DNA of 64,000 nt. It comes from Euphorbia lathyris (lineage: Eukaryota > Streptophyta > Magnoliopsida > Malpighiales > Euphorbiaceae). The number at the start of each line of letters is the position of its first letter. Within the stretch, counting starts at the first letter, position 1. A model generated the notes under the pieces. That model saw only the letters and a program-made list of their open reading frames with translations. It was not told where the DNA came from and did not search any database. Made by a program: the position numbers and the translations under genes. This document shows positions 11,699 through 22,481 of the stretch, in pieces. The stretch is taken from NCBI RefSeq assembly GCF_963576675.1, contig NC_088914.1, positions 20,625,001-20,689,000 of the forward strand, given 5' to 3'.

Positions 11699-11717
11699 AA
11701 TAGTAAGCTTATAATAT
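11699..11717 (+). repeat. Target-site duplication of the outer LINE, right copy
   Basis: Perfect 19-of-19 match to 5745-5763. It marks the 5' end of the outer minus-strand LINE and the return to flanking DNA. Confidence 0.9.
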
Positions 11718-12458
11718 GTTGTTATAGATTTTGATAAAAAAGTTTATTTGATTACGAATTGAATTGATAAAACGTTTATTTGTCCATGAGCTAGTTTGAT
11801 AAAAAAATTTATTTTATTGGATTCGTTTTGATAAAATGATTTATATATAAAAAAAATTTATTCTATAAAATATTCGTATATAAAATATATTTTAAGTAAA
11901 TTATTAAATAAATTCGGGATACTGAATATTGGTTTATGCTCAATAACCGTATTATGAAGTTATATAGTAATAAAGTGAAATATACAATTAAATCATTGAC
12001 GTGTCAATCAACGTCTCAACTAGTTTAAGAGAAATAACTAAAATAGGTAGAGCTACGTGACTTTGATTCCTGATTAAAAGATTAAAAGATGTTGCATTCG
12101 GGATACGTTTCCTGATTAAAAGATTAAAAGACGTTGCATTTGGGATACGTAGGAAGCTTGATAGAAACCAAATAAATAAATAATTAATTAAATTTTAGAT
12201 AGTTTGAAATAGAGTTTTTTAGGAAATGTTTTTAAGAGTATAATAAGTTATAAGATAATTTGATTGCCAAGCCCTGCTTAAGCAATAAAAAGATGAACTC
12301 GCTTGAATTAGTCGTGATAAAATGAATAAACTTTTAAACTTAAAAAATGATGGGTTGATTTCGTAGAAAATAGGTTCGCTTTTTCGACTGATAGGCGTTC
12401 GTTATCTTTTCTTTCCTTCATATCCGATGTCGTTTAGGGTCGAGTGTGACAAATAGTC
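11718..12458. other. AT-rich intergenic DNA
   Basis: No coding potential seen. It contains a 42-bp tandem duplication (listed separately) and short runs of gataaaa-type sequence at 11730-11850. Confidence 0.6.
12067..12150 (+). repeat. 42-bp direct tandem duplication
   Basis: Two adjacent copies, 12067-12108 and 12109-12150, both starting ttcctgattaaaagattaaa and ending ggatacgt. They differ at two positions. Each unit itself holds a doubled gattaaaa. This looks like a replication-slippage product. Confidence 0.9.
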
Positions 12459-12580
12459 TATGGTAAACATCGTTACCAAATAAGATATTTTTCATGTTTT
12501 TTACTATTTTTTTTGTAATCTCTTCTAAAAACAACTTAAAAACGGAAAAAATCACTTATTTGATAACGACATTTACCATA
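12459..12580. repeat. Small foldback element (MITE-like), 122 bp
   Basis: The first 35 and last 36 bases are inverted copies of each other: tatggtaaacatcgttacca at the left and its near-complement ending gacatttaccata at the right, with about four mismatches and a gap. The centre is an unrelated AT-rich loop of about 50 bases. Without the outer TA the ends read tggtaaa...tttacca, so TA could be the target duplication. The superfamily cannot be fixed from one copy. Confidence 0.65.
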
Positions 12581-14218
12581 TATTCTTGCTTGTACAGTTT
12601 TAAATCTGAGGGATTTGCTTGCAAATAGCGAAAACTATAGAGTTTTTGGATCCAAGGTATGCGACTTAGAATCACTAAATTTCTAAGGCACACCACGTAG
12701 AATCACTCATCAAAGCAAAATTTGGATCTGTTCACATCCGGCCCAAATTCCATTTCCAAGTCGAACTGATAACATTCGTTTATTGTCAATACATAACTAG
12801 TTTATTGGTTATATTATAACCAGTAAACTTATTATAAATATTACTACATCTTGATACGGGATAATGTAAAAATAAAACAAAACAAATGGTTTTGTTGAAA
12901 AGCTGATTCAGAGGTTGCCAACATATTGTAGTTGTTAGATTTATTTTTGTAAAGATTAATTATATATAGATGTTCTGTGGTTTCGTCGATTTACAGACGG
13001 GTACATATAGTATTTTTTTTGTTGTTACAAAAGCAATCATGGAACAAATGTGGGTTATTCGGATGTAAGCTTATCTTGATGGAAACGATCTATAGGGCTT
13101 TAGGACTTCCCCTTCTTCCACCATTTCCAGGATTGGATCGTCATTGACTCGAAGGATTCAACGTGCTTCTTCTTCGGTAGTTCTCTAGATATCCGTTGTG
13201 GGGAGTGCACCACTGAAAGAAATTTCGATAGAACTACTTAAACGAGTCATCATTGTTTCAGTCCATACTCACTACACCAATTTGATGTGGTTGAATCCTG
13301 TGTCAACCTACAACTACATAGAAGCAAGGTCAAAGGGGGGTCGTTTGCACAGTGAACACACTCTAATGTTTAAGCCAATTCGTGGAAAAGACTGAAGGAT
13401 GATTACAAGCAGTAAACTAAAATTGTAATGTACGCTTAATTTAAAAATGAACGAATTTGTTTATCTCCAGCTGCGTATACTTTATTTATACTAATGTTGA
13501 GTTGAAAAGGACTGTTACAAAATGTGGAGCAGAGTGAACCACATTTCTCCTATTGATAGGAGGCACTGAATCAAGATATCGGTGTCTGATATCTCTTAAG
13601 GTTGCTTGGCTCGAGATTTCCAAGGTTGAATGTGATTGTGGCAACAACTAGATCCTTGACTACGTGAAGCAAGGGTTCCTGAATCAAGTTTATAGTAAAT
13701 TTCAATTTTTTATACTCTAAATTTTTTTTTTTTTATCTATTTTATTTCATTTCACCTACTATTTTTATTAATATTATAACTATTTTTATCTACTTTAGTT
13801 TAGTTGCAAAAATATATATATTAATATTATATTCGAAAGCCAAATTTGGCTTCGAACCAACCCCACCTAATTTCAACTTTGAACTAACTTCCAATTTAGA
13901 CCCATATCATATCAAACATAACGTCCGAAATGCAAACATGTTTTGTCCTGCTCTACCAACAACATGATTTTCACTCAGAATCAGAATTAATGCTTAATTC
14001 ATTGAAAAAAGAAAAAAGAAAAATCAATGCTATTTCTTGAGTAAAGAATACACAAAACTAACACTTGCACCTCTTCTAGAACCGAAGATTTTCAGTTGCA
14101 AATCATTCAGAAATCCACTAAAGCTTTATAATTTACAATCTAGCCACAACAATTGAAGTAAGAGTTTTAAAAGTTTCAACTGGGTACATACATAAATTAA
14201 TATTGCATTGTTTAGCTA
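12581..14218. other. Intergenic DNA without recognised genes
   Basis: About 1.6 kb downstream of the ENT gene's stop codon. One open frame at 13198-13395 (65 codons) has no recognisable motif and no splice or codon evidence. The 150 bases next to 14218 are likely the 3' UTR of the transporter gene; they hold several AT-rich candidate poly(A) signals on the minus strand but none stands out. Confidence 0.5.
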
Positions 14219-16386
14219 TCATATGACCCAAAACCAAGCTACAATTGATCCGACGGCCAGACCGACAACTAGGAACAACACAATCACAATCCCAGCAGTC
14301 TCAGCATGCTGTATTGGGACAACTTTAGGAGCTAGAATCATCAAAACACTTGTGAAGTAGCCGTTAGTAAGGCCCAAAAGACACGTTAGGATCGTTACTG
14401 GAATCTCCGTTCGAAAGAATTCAGGACCGTGCAAGCAAACTAAGAAGAGTGGAAAGAAGATCAACCTTGCGAAACTACATCCAATGGCTAGCTTTGCATT
14501 CTCTATCAGGTACACTGAAGTCAAGGACTTTCCAACCAGGTCAAATATGTTGTAGCCAGCAATGAGAAGTATTGCATACCAGTCCTTGAGAGTCTCAGAG
14601 TGAACATCCTCTGTTATATAACCAGGAAATATTGAGAGAGTAACAGTATAGATTACCAAGATCCCAATTCCGTGCCATTTGACACTCCCGACAATCTCCA
14701 ACAAGGTTGATCTCCACTGAGCCCCAGTTAGCGGCCCCTTCTCCTTCTTTTCCTCGTTCACAGCCTGACTTTTCAAATCTGTGTAGTACTTTATAACGGG
14801 AAGGTGATGTGCCACATTATAGAAGACAATACATATGGCCATGACCACAATACTGACAACAAAATAAAGATTTGCACTTTTTCTCACACCAGCTTCATCT
14901 TGTGTAAATACAGCTTTGGTTACGATCCTCAGAAACGAAACAAGTACTCCTACATTCAATAACTACCAATCATAAAGTTCTTGTTCAGGTAATTGTACTA
15001 AGCTTGAATATTTCAACAAAACAGAAAATACCATGACTCAGTTTTAAAGGCACTGTTAGAGGAGTATGGAGTAATCCAACAAATCGTCAACAGATTCATT
15101 ACCTAATAATTTTCGTGTGCACATGTTGTTCAACCCAGGACTATCATTTTAATTTTATCCTAAATGGAAGCTTGATTAGGACTATTTTGGTACAAGATCT
15201 TCCTAAACTCACTTATCCAGATCACAAGCTTAATTCACTCCTAAATTACCATAGATTACTTTTGCTTACTCCTTAAGTTGCTTGGCTGAGACTTTGCTTT
15301 TAAGCTCAAAACTTCATCAAGAATGACAACTGCAATTGATTTTTTCTTTTTCTTTTTTGTTGATACTTAGATGGCTACACCAAGCTAGTTCCCAAGCATG
15401 ATGCAACAAATTAAGAGAATTTCTTAATTAACCTTAGGGAGTTAATTCAATTCAGAATTTCCTAAAAGATAACATATCCCTCAAATTGGTCAACTGAAAA
15501 ATGTCAAAATAATGCCATTACTATCCATATCTCATTCTCTTGTGAAACCAATAAGCTAAAGTGATATCATTTCTAAGCAACTTTGGGTGGAAGGAACAAA
15601 ATTTTTGTTTAATAATCTTGGCTTCAACAGTGACTATTCTGCATCTAGAACAGAAAATATGAAAATACAAGATAAATTTGAGTTAACAGAGATCAATCTG
15701 CAGATTGCAAAAGAAAGGAAACTAAAAATTTCTGCAATTTTCCAATTCAATTCAATGCAATTCTGCAACCTTGTGTAGAAAACCTACAGCACATTCTCCA
15801 ATTCAATTCAAATTTTAGCAATAACAAAAATACAGCAATATTTACCTGAACCAGCGGTGCCGGCAACTATTGCCTGCATATACCTCTCAGGCAACTCTCC
15901 GGCAGCCCCAATAAGTCCACCTTGAACCAAGGCGTCCGCCATTCCCGAGAGGCCTACAGCCCCGACTGTGACATCAAATCCAGCCATTAATCCAACTCGA
16001 CCTTTTATGTAAACCGCATCCATCACCGGAACAACCAAAAGAGCAACGGCAAAGAGGGCCAGGCCAACATTTATCCGAACATAAGCATCTGAAACGTGAG
16101 CGTAAAAAACGATGACTAAAAGAAAGCAAAGTCCTACCAACATGTACACGAGTGCAAAGATGCGGTCAATGGAAACGCCAGGATAGATGTCATCGAAATA
16201 ATCGACGGCGGTGATGAAGGCGTTCCAAGGGAGGAGAAAGCCAACGCCGAGAGAAAAGTAAATAATGTATGCAAAATGAAAAGTATCTTTCGGGATATAC
16301 TGAGTTGGTGCGACGGGGGCGGTAGGTAACAGGAGAGAGGATTCGGAGTCCCGGTCGTTTCCGGTGATATTTCCGTCGAGACCCAT
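14219..16386 (-). CDS. ENT1: Equilibrative nucleoside transporter (ENT1-type), two exons
   Basis: Exons 16386-15846 and 14949-14219 (minus) join in frame with GT-AG borders and give 423 residues; the intron is 895 bp. The first helix carries PWNAFITAVDYF (residues 53-64), the family hallmark. Ten to eleven hydrophobic segments follow, with a charged loop near residues 210-235 (KSQAVNEEKKEKG) between the N- and C-terminal bundles. The protein ends on a hydrophobic segment, as ENTs do. The join falls in a TAGSG-VLVSFLRI stretch conserved in ENT1. The N-terminus has a dileucine-like SSLLLP. ENT1 proteins move nucleosides with protons at the plasma membrane or tonoplast; this one resembles the ENT1 clade more than ENT2-7. 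Arabidopsis ENT1 is slightly longer (about 450). No stop or missing exon is seen, so the gene looks functional. Confidence 0.95.
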
Positions 16387-16564
16387 CGGAGAGTCGGTGG
16401 GTCTTGGAAATGGTCGTTGATCGGAGAATCTGAACTTTCTTTTAACTAATTTTAATGGATGAGATCTGCTTCCAGTTAGTAAGGGATAACTAAAATTTAA
16501 AGAAGTAGGGAATATTGAAGAGACAAAACGACAGCGTTTGAGTTATTGATGACATAAAGGGAAA

Positions 16565-16576
16565 GCTTTATATAAA
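16565..16576 (-). promoter_or_regulatory. Candidate TATA box of the ENT gene
   Basis: On the minus strand this reads ttttatataaag, about 180 bases upstream of the ATG at 16386. Transcription starting about 30 bases downstream would give a 5' leader of about 150 bases. Based on sequence and spacing only. Confidence 0.4.
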
Positions 16577-17522
16577 ATATAAAATATAAAATAAATATAT
16601 TGCAAATGTGACGCACATGCAGTTAAGAAAGGACAAAGGTAATGAAATGAAGTGAGCCACCATATTCTTTTTTGAAAAAAATAAATATGTTTTTTGAACT
16701 AAAGTAAATAATTATTTGAGAACTCATTTTTGTACGGACTTAAAGATTATAATAAATAAATATATATATATATATTTTTTTTTACAATTATATATTGCAT
16801 GGAAACATTTCATTTTTTTTATACATGTATCAATGTCATCAGGAAGATTCACCAAAACTTTGTGCGATGAGAAATTAATATTCCATAAAGATATACCGTT
16901 CGTCCCTGTAACAGTACGATTAAAAATGAGCAAAATAAATGGTTGTGCAAAACATATGGAACAAATAATAGAATGTGCTGCCTAACACTTCAGAGGTATG
17001 AAGACTTCAGGCGCAATGAAAGGAGGACACTTGACGGCTTACATAGCAGAGTACATTACTTGACGGCTTCACAATTAGAGCTTGACAGACCCAACCAAAG
17101 ACTGACAAGTGCCCGATGACCCATTAAAGCATATTCTTCTAGTGACAAAGATTACCCTTGACAACCGTATATATAAAAAAAAGTATATGATCCATATGAG
17201 ATATGTAAATATAACAATTTATCAATACTTTGATTATCTTTAACATTCTTTCTATCTTTGTTAACTTAAACATCAGAGCGGGTTCGTCGGACACTAATCC
17301 CTTTCTGTCCGATTGTTGTTCTTATCTCAGGTCAAGAAAGAAAGAAAGTTACAAAAGATCATTCAGATACAACGATATCAACAATTAACTACACATTGTG
17401 CATCTGATGACTTCTTTATTTTACAGGAATCCACCAAATGAGAGAAAAGGGGCTTCAAGAGTCATTAATCGAAAATTTCACAATACATCACTATCATTTA
17501 ATAAGATATTGATGGAAGACTG
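16577..17522. other. Intergenic DNA between the ENT gene and the Sirevirus LTR
   Basis: AT-rich, with a TA run at about 16760-16775 and an agaaagaaagaaag run at 17336-17349. The phrase acttgacggctt occurs twice (around 17032 and 17060). The open frame at 16716-16985 is low-complexity at its N-terminus and shows no known motif. The last five bases (gactg) are the left target site of the Sirevirus. Confidence 0.5.
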
Positions 17523-19022
17523 TGTTGAAACACCTTTCCACATGATTTTGATTTGACAAAATTATTTAAGTTAATCCATGATTAAGGGACAATTAAATTT
17601 AAGTGTTTTGATTTAATTGTACTAATATGTTTGTTCAATGTTGAGTATAAATATAAATAGAAATAGAAATAAAAAGTAAGACAGGACGAAGACAGCGTAA
17701 GAAAACAGCACAAGCTGAGTGGAGTGTAACTCAGCGTGATAGAAGAAAAGTCATCTTCAGAACAAAAGCTTGAAGATCAAGCTAATCAACAAAGCTGAGT
17801 GGAACGCAACTCAGTATCAAAAGTAGAGGAGTCTTCTTGAGAACTATGTCTTGCAGAACGAAGCTGACCATAGAAGCTAAGTAAAAGAGAACTCAGTATT
17901 TGTATTAGCAACAATCGTAGACAACGGTTATCAAAGACAAGCTGAGTGATCTTCAGGACAGCGCGAATGATCCGTTTGCTAAAAGACAAGATCCGACAAC
18001 TGTCTGCACCAATAATAGAAACCTTGGAATTACGCAAAAACCAATTTCAAGATGCATGGGTCAACTGTTCTTTTGCTAAAAGTCAAACTGGCACAAAAAG
18101 ATGAAACCTGCAAGAAGAAGACAAACCTGACGCTTGCGGAATTCAGACGACAGGATTGACCTGCAAATCTGAAGCTGACCAGATCCTTGTCTCAAAAAGG
18201 AGCCGTTTGGATTCAATGGACAAATCCAGAATTCAAATGAACAAGTCTTCAGAATACAACTATAAAAGGATAAGTATACTTCTTGGATCCTTTGCCGATT
18301 GTGAAAACAAAAAGAGAATAAGAGCATACATACAAAAGCACATCAATACAAGAAAGAGATCTTACACCAAATTTCTATTCTTGTGTAAATGCTAGAGTGA
18401 TTTTATTTGTAATCATCTAAAGTGTTCTTTGTCTGAAAAGAACAATTTTGTATCAATCGTAGTATTGAGAGAGTGTGCTGAGTACTCAGTGTTAAGTACT
18501 CAATGGTAGAGAAATCTAGGTGTTCGGTTATAGCACTTAGTAGGAGTTGAGTAGACGAATAAGGGACGGTACTCTTGCATATTCAACTGCCTTGTAAACG
18601 GTTTGCGCTCTACCTTTAAAGAGCTGAGTATTGGATTTAAAAAGCCCGGAGGGATTCTGGGGACTGGACGTAGGCAGAGAAGCCGAACCAGGATAAGTCG
18701 TGCTGAGTAATTTCTAACTCTCTTTCAATATATATCTGTATGTGTTGCTTGCTATATTTACTCAGTATATAAATTGTTTAAGCTGACACTGAGTAAATCA
18801 GAGTGATGAGTTGGAAGCTGACCGCAAAAGTGTCATTTCCCAACTCACAAGTAAAACAGTTCTAGTCAGTATCTGACTAAAGCCGTCTTATGCCTCACTC
18901 GGTTGCGCTGACCAAAGCTGAGTTGTGAAACTCAAAAGAATTGAATTAAGTTAGTGTAATTAAAACGAAAAAGTTACATTAGTTCCTACCCCCCCCTTAG
19001 AACTAATCACACGGGACCAACA
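17523..19022 (+). repeat. 5' LTR of Sirevirus A, 1500 bp
   Basis: Starts tgttgaaacacc, ends acgggaccaaca (TG...CA), and is followed after two bases by the PBS. The same termini appear inverted at 24996 and 26334, which fixes both ends. The middle is rich in gctgagt/actcagc pairs that can form short stems, e.g. 17714-17735 and the perfect 12-mer ctgagtactcag at 18478-18489. Sirevirus LTRs are known for conserved palindromic motifs in their regulatory part. Confidence 0.9.
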
Positions 19023-19024
19023 AG

Positions 19025-19037
19025 TGGTATCAGAGCC
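19025..19037 (+). other. Primer binding site for initiator tRNA-Met
   Basis: tggtatcagagcc lies two bases after the LTR end. It is complementary to the 3' end of plant initiator tRNA-Met, the standard primer of Ty1/copia reverse transcription. Confidence 0.95.
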
Positions 19038-19086
19038 TAATAGCTCATTACTCAAAGATATAACTATCTTGAGCTAATCCCGATAA

Positions 19087-20326
19087 ATGGCTGAGAACAG
19101 CACTCGTTTCCTTCCAGGGAACCAAACAACACAGATACTCCCTGAGGGATTATCAATTAGTCGGCCTCCCCTATTATTTGGATATAATTATACGTTCTGG
19201 AAGAATAGGATGAAGAACTTTATTCAAGCCACAAACATGAGTGCATGGCTTGCAATAGTTCAAGGCCCATATGTGCCTTATAAAACTGTTGACAATGAGT
19301 AAATTGTCAAGAGTGAAACTGAGTGGTCAGAAGATGACTTTAAGAAACTACAAAATAATGCTTCGGCTATCAATATGCTTCACTGTGCGCTAGACGCTGC
19401 AGAATACAATAAGATTTCAGATTGCGAGTCAGCACATGAGATTTGGAAAAAGCTTGAAGTAACCTATGAAGGTACAAGCAAGGTCGAGGAATCAAATGTG
19501 AACCAACATATGAGATTATACGAGTTGTTCGAGATGAACGACAATAAGGACATCTCTGGAATGAACGCTAGATTCACCAACATCATAAATGAGCTAAAGA
19601 GACTCGGCAAGAACTTCACTGAAGAAGAGCAGGTGAAGAAAATATTGAAAAGCTTACCCAAAAGCTGGCAAGCAAAGAAAACTGCCGTGGAGGAAGCTCA
19701 AGACTTGACCACATATAAATACGACGAGCTGATCGGATCTCTGCTGACTCATGAGATCTCTATGAAAAATTTCGAAGCAAAAGAAAAGTCAGAAGACAAG
19801 AAACAAAAATCACTTGTCATGAAAGATGACTCGACCGAAGCTGACTCGTCAGATGATGAGGAAATGGCCATGTTCACGAGGAAGATGAAGAAGCTGTTCA
19901 AAAAAATGAAAAGAACAGCAAGAGGCCATTCAGAAGAGGCGATAGGTACAAAGCTGAGTCCAGTGACAAATACAAAAAGGACAGCTCCAAGCCTGTCACG
20001 TGCTTTGAGTGCCATCAAACTAGGCACATTAAGTCAAGCTGCCCTAATCTGAAGAAAGAAAAGAAGGGAAGCAAGAAGGCAATGGTGGCCACATGGAGTG
20101 ACAGCGATGAGTCAACATCATCTGAATCTGATGCCACCGAGTCAGTAAACATATGCTTCATGGCCGATGACGCTGCTGACCACACTCGATCTGAGCAAGC
20201 TGACCTCTCTGAAGAATCTGAATAAGAGGAGTACTCAAATGAGGTAACATCCTTACACTTGCTTAGAAATGAAATGATTAACGCCCTGAGTGATTTATAT
20301 ACACTGACAATCAAACAATCAATCAA
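19087..20326 (+). pseudogene. Sirevirus gag, first copy, broken
   Basis: ATG at 19087, 50 bases after the PBS. It carries the gag N-terminus and the UBN2-like region (EIWKKLEVTYEG, then the INELKRLGK and LTTYKYDELIGSLLTHE segments). A TAA at 19300-19302 and a frameshift near 19900 break it. In the shifted frame a zinc knuckle is readable (CFECHQTRHIKSSC at about 20000-20041), with Arg where relatives have Gly. Another TAA lies at 20223-20225. The frame ends abruptly at about 20326, where integrase sequence begins, so the C-terminal knuckles and the protease are missing from this copy. Confidence 0.88.
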
Positions 20327-20940
20327 TCTTTTCATAGTAAAAATGTTGTCTCAACTAAGCGTCCGTTAGAGTTACTACACTTGGATCTCTTCGGTCCAGT
20401 CCAGCCGCTGAGTCTGGGTGGAAGAAGATTTTCCTTGGTCATTGTAGATGACTTTTCTTGGTACACTTGGGTCATCTTGCTGAGTAGCAAGGATGAGACC
20501 TTTGAGACATTTTCAAATTTGGTTAGAAAACTTGAAAATGACAAAGACCTAAAATTGGCTCACATCCGAAGTGATAATGGTGGAGAATTCAAAAACCAAC
20601 AGTTTGTTGAATTCTGTGAAGCCAGCGGCATTGACCATAATTTTTCTGCTCCTAGAACGCCTCAACAAAATGGGGTTGTTGAAAGGAAGAACAGAACCTT
20701 GGTTGAAATAGCCAGGACAATGCTGAGTGAGCATAGGCTTCCAAAGTACTTTTGGGGAGAAGCTGTTAACACAGCGTGCTATATTCTTAATATGGCTCTT
20801 GTTAGACCTATACTAAAGAAAACCCCCTACGAGCTTTGGAAAGGACGAAAGCCCAAAATTGGATACTTTCGTGCCTTTGGCTGTAAATGTTTTATTTTAA
20901 ACACCAAAGATAGCCTAGCTAAGTTTGACTCAAAAGCTGA
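20327..20940 (+). pseudogene. Sirevirus integrase core fragment
   Basis: Open from about 20327, starting in the stretch just before the catalytic core (LELLHLDLFGPVQPLSLGG). It holds the first Asp (LHLDLFGP), the second (SDNGGEF) and the Glu (QQNGVVERKNRTL) of the DDE triad. The HHCC zinc domain is missing. It breaks at about 20940 in a KADE context and continues as gag. It is nearly identical to 24471-24995, which is the same region of a second copy. Confidence 0.9.
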
Positions 20941-22271
20941 TGAACCAGCACATGAGGTTGTACGAACTGTTTGAAATGAATGATGATGAAGGAATCTCTG
21001 AAATGAACTCAAGATTCACAAACATAATCAACGAGCTCAAAAGACTTGGCAAGATCCTTACTGAGGAAGAGCAAGTCAAGAAGATACTGAGGAGTCTTCC
21101 CAAAAGATGGCAAGCCAAGAAAACTGTTGTTGAGGAAGCTCAAGACTTGACCACCTACAAGTAAGATGAACTCATTGGATCTCTGCTGACCCATGAGATC
21201 TCAATGAAGAACTTTGAGGTGAAGGAGAAGTCTGAGGACAAGAAGCAAAAGTCTCTTGTCATGAAAGCTGACTCCACTGATGGGAGCTCAACAAACGATG
21301 AAAAAATGGCCATGTTCACTAGAAAAATGAAAAGGTTGTTCAGAAAGAATGATAAATATTCCAAGAAGCCTTACAAGAAGTTTGACAAGTACAAAGCCGA
21401 GTCCAGCGACAACAAGTATAAGAAGGACAGCTCAAAGCCCATCACATGTTTTGAATGTCATCAAACTGGCCATATCAAATCAAGTTGTCCTACCTTGAGG
21501 AAGGAAAAGAAGAACAACAAGAAGGCAATGGTGGCAACCTGGAGTGACAGTGATGAGTCATCATCATCAGAAGCTGATGCCACTGAGTCAGCAAAGATTT
21601 GCTTCATGGCTGATGAGCTTGCTGAGCCCTGTATTTCTGAGCATGCTGACCCCTCCATTGCATCTGACGATGAGGCACACTCAACTGAGGTAATATCACT
21701 ACCCCTGCTCAGAAATGAAATGATAAATGCCATGAGTGAGCTCTACACACTTATCAAAAAGTGTAACAAAAAGGTTAGAGCACTCAGCAGGCGATGTGAC
21801 GAGATTGAAGAGGTCAAACTCAGTGACCTTCGATATCTTCTCCAAGACAACTCAACTTTGCATAGCAACGTAGAAACTATGCACAAGTTTGTCTCTGAGG
21901 TCCAATCAGATTCTAAGAAACTGAGAAAGGACATCACATCTATTCAGAATCAATTCAATGTTCCGAATAAAAGAAATATTCCTCTGAACACTCAGTACCG
22001 AAGTACTAGTCAGCAGAGATGGAATCCTCAGCGGAATGTCCAGTGTGACTTCTGTGGAAAGAAAGGACACACCACAAAGGTGTGCTGTCATGCTCAGCAT
22101 TGGGGTGCTGACCAGCCAGTGAGATATCCCCAACGGATGGTCAGATGTGACTTCTGTGGGAAAAATGGGCACACTATACAAGTGTGTCGTCATAAGATTA
22201 AATATGATGTTTCACCTGCTGAGCCTAACAAACAAGGACCCAAAAAAACTTGGGTACCTAAAGATAACTAG
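20941..22271 (+). pseudogene. Sirevirus gag, second copy, three zinc knuckles
   Basis: It begins in mid-gag (HMRLYELFEMNDDEG). One in-frame TAA (21162-21164, in LTTYK-stop-DELIG) breaks an otherwise open frame to TAG at 22269-22271. Three C-x2-C-x4-H-x4-C knuckles: CFECHQTGHIKSSC, CDFCGKKGHTTKVC and CDFCGKNGHTIQVC. A coiled-coil-like segment (SELYTLIKKCNKKVRALSRR and on) precedes the second knuckle. Multiple knuckles and a long gag are typical of Sireviruses. The terminal TAG is followed by CTA and the frame continues toward the protease, as discussed in the findings. Confidence 0.88.
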
Positions 22272-22481
22272 CTATATTGCAGGTAAGCCTGAGGTGTGCT
22301 GAGAAGTAAAAAAATGTGGTACATTGACAACGCATGCTCGAGGCATATGACTGGTGATGAAACTCAGTTTATCACACTTGTGCGAAAACGAGGTGGAAGC
22401 GTAAGTTTCGGAGACAACAAAAAGGGTAAGATAGTAGGGTCAGGAACCGTTGGTGGTAATCCTACTATTGAGTCAGTCTCC

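Noticed and set aside
13198..13395. 65-codon open frame in the ENT-LINE interval
   Set aside because: No motif, no neighbouring exons, and its length is expected by chance.
16716..16985. 89-codon open frame upstream of Sirevirus A
   Set aside because: Low-complexity Tyr/Ile start from a TA run and no recognisable domain; the other strand is open by the same composition.
19025..19037. tRNA-like sequence
   Set aside because: Only the 3'-end complement of initiator tRNA-Met; it is a primer binding site, not a tRNA gene. The same holds for 34016-34029.
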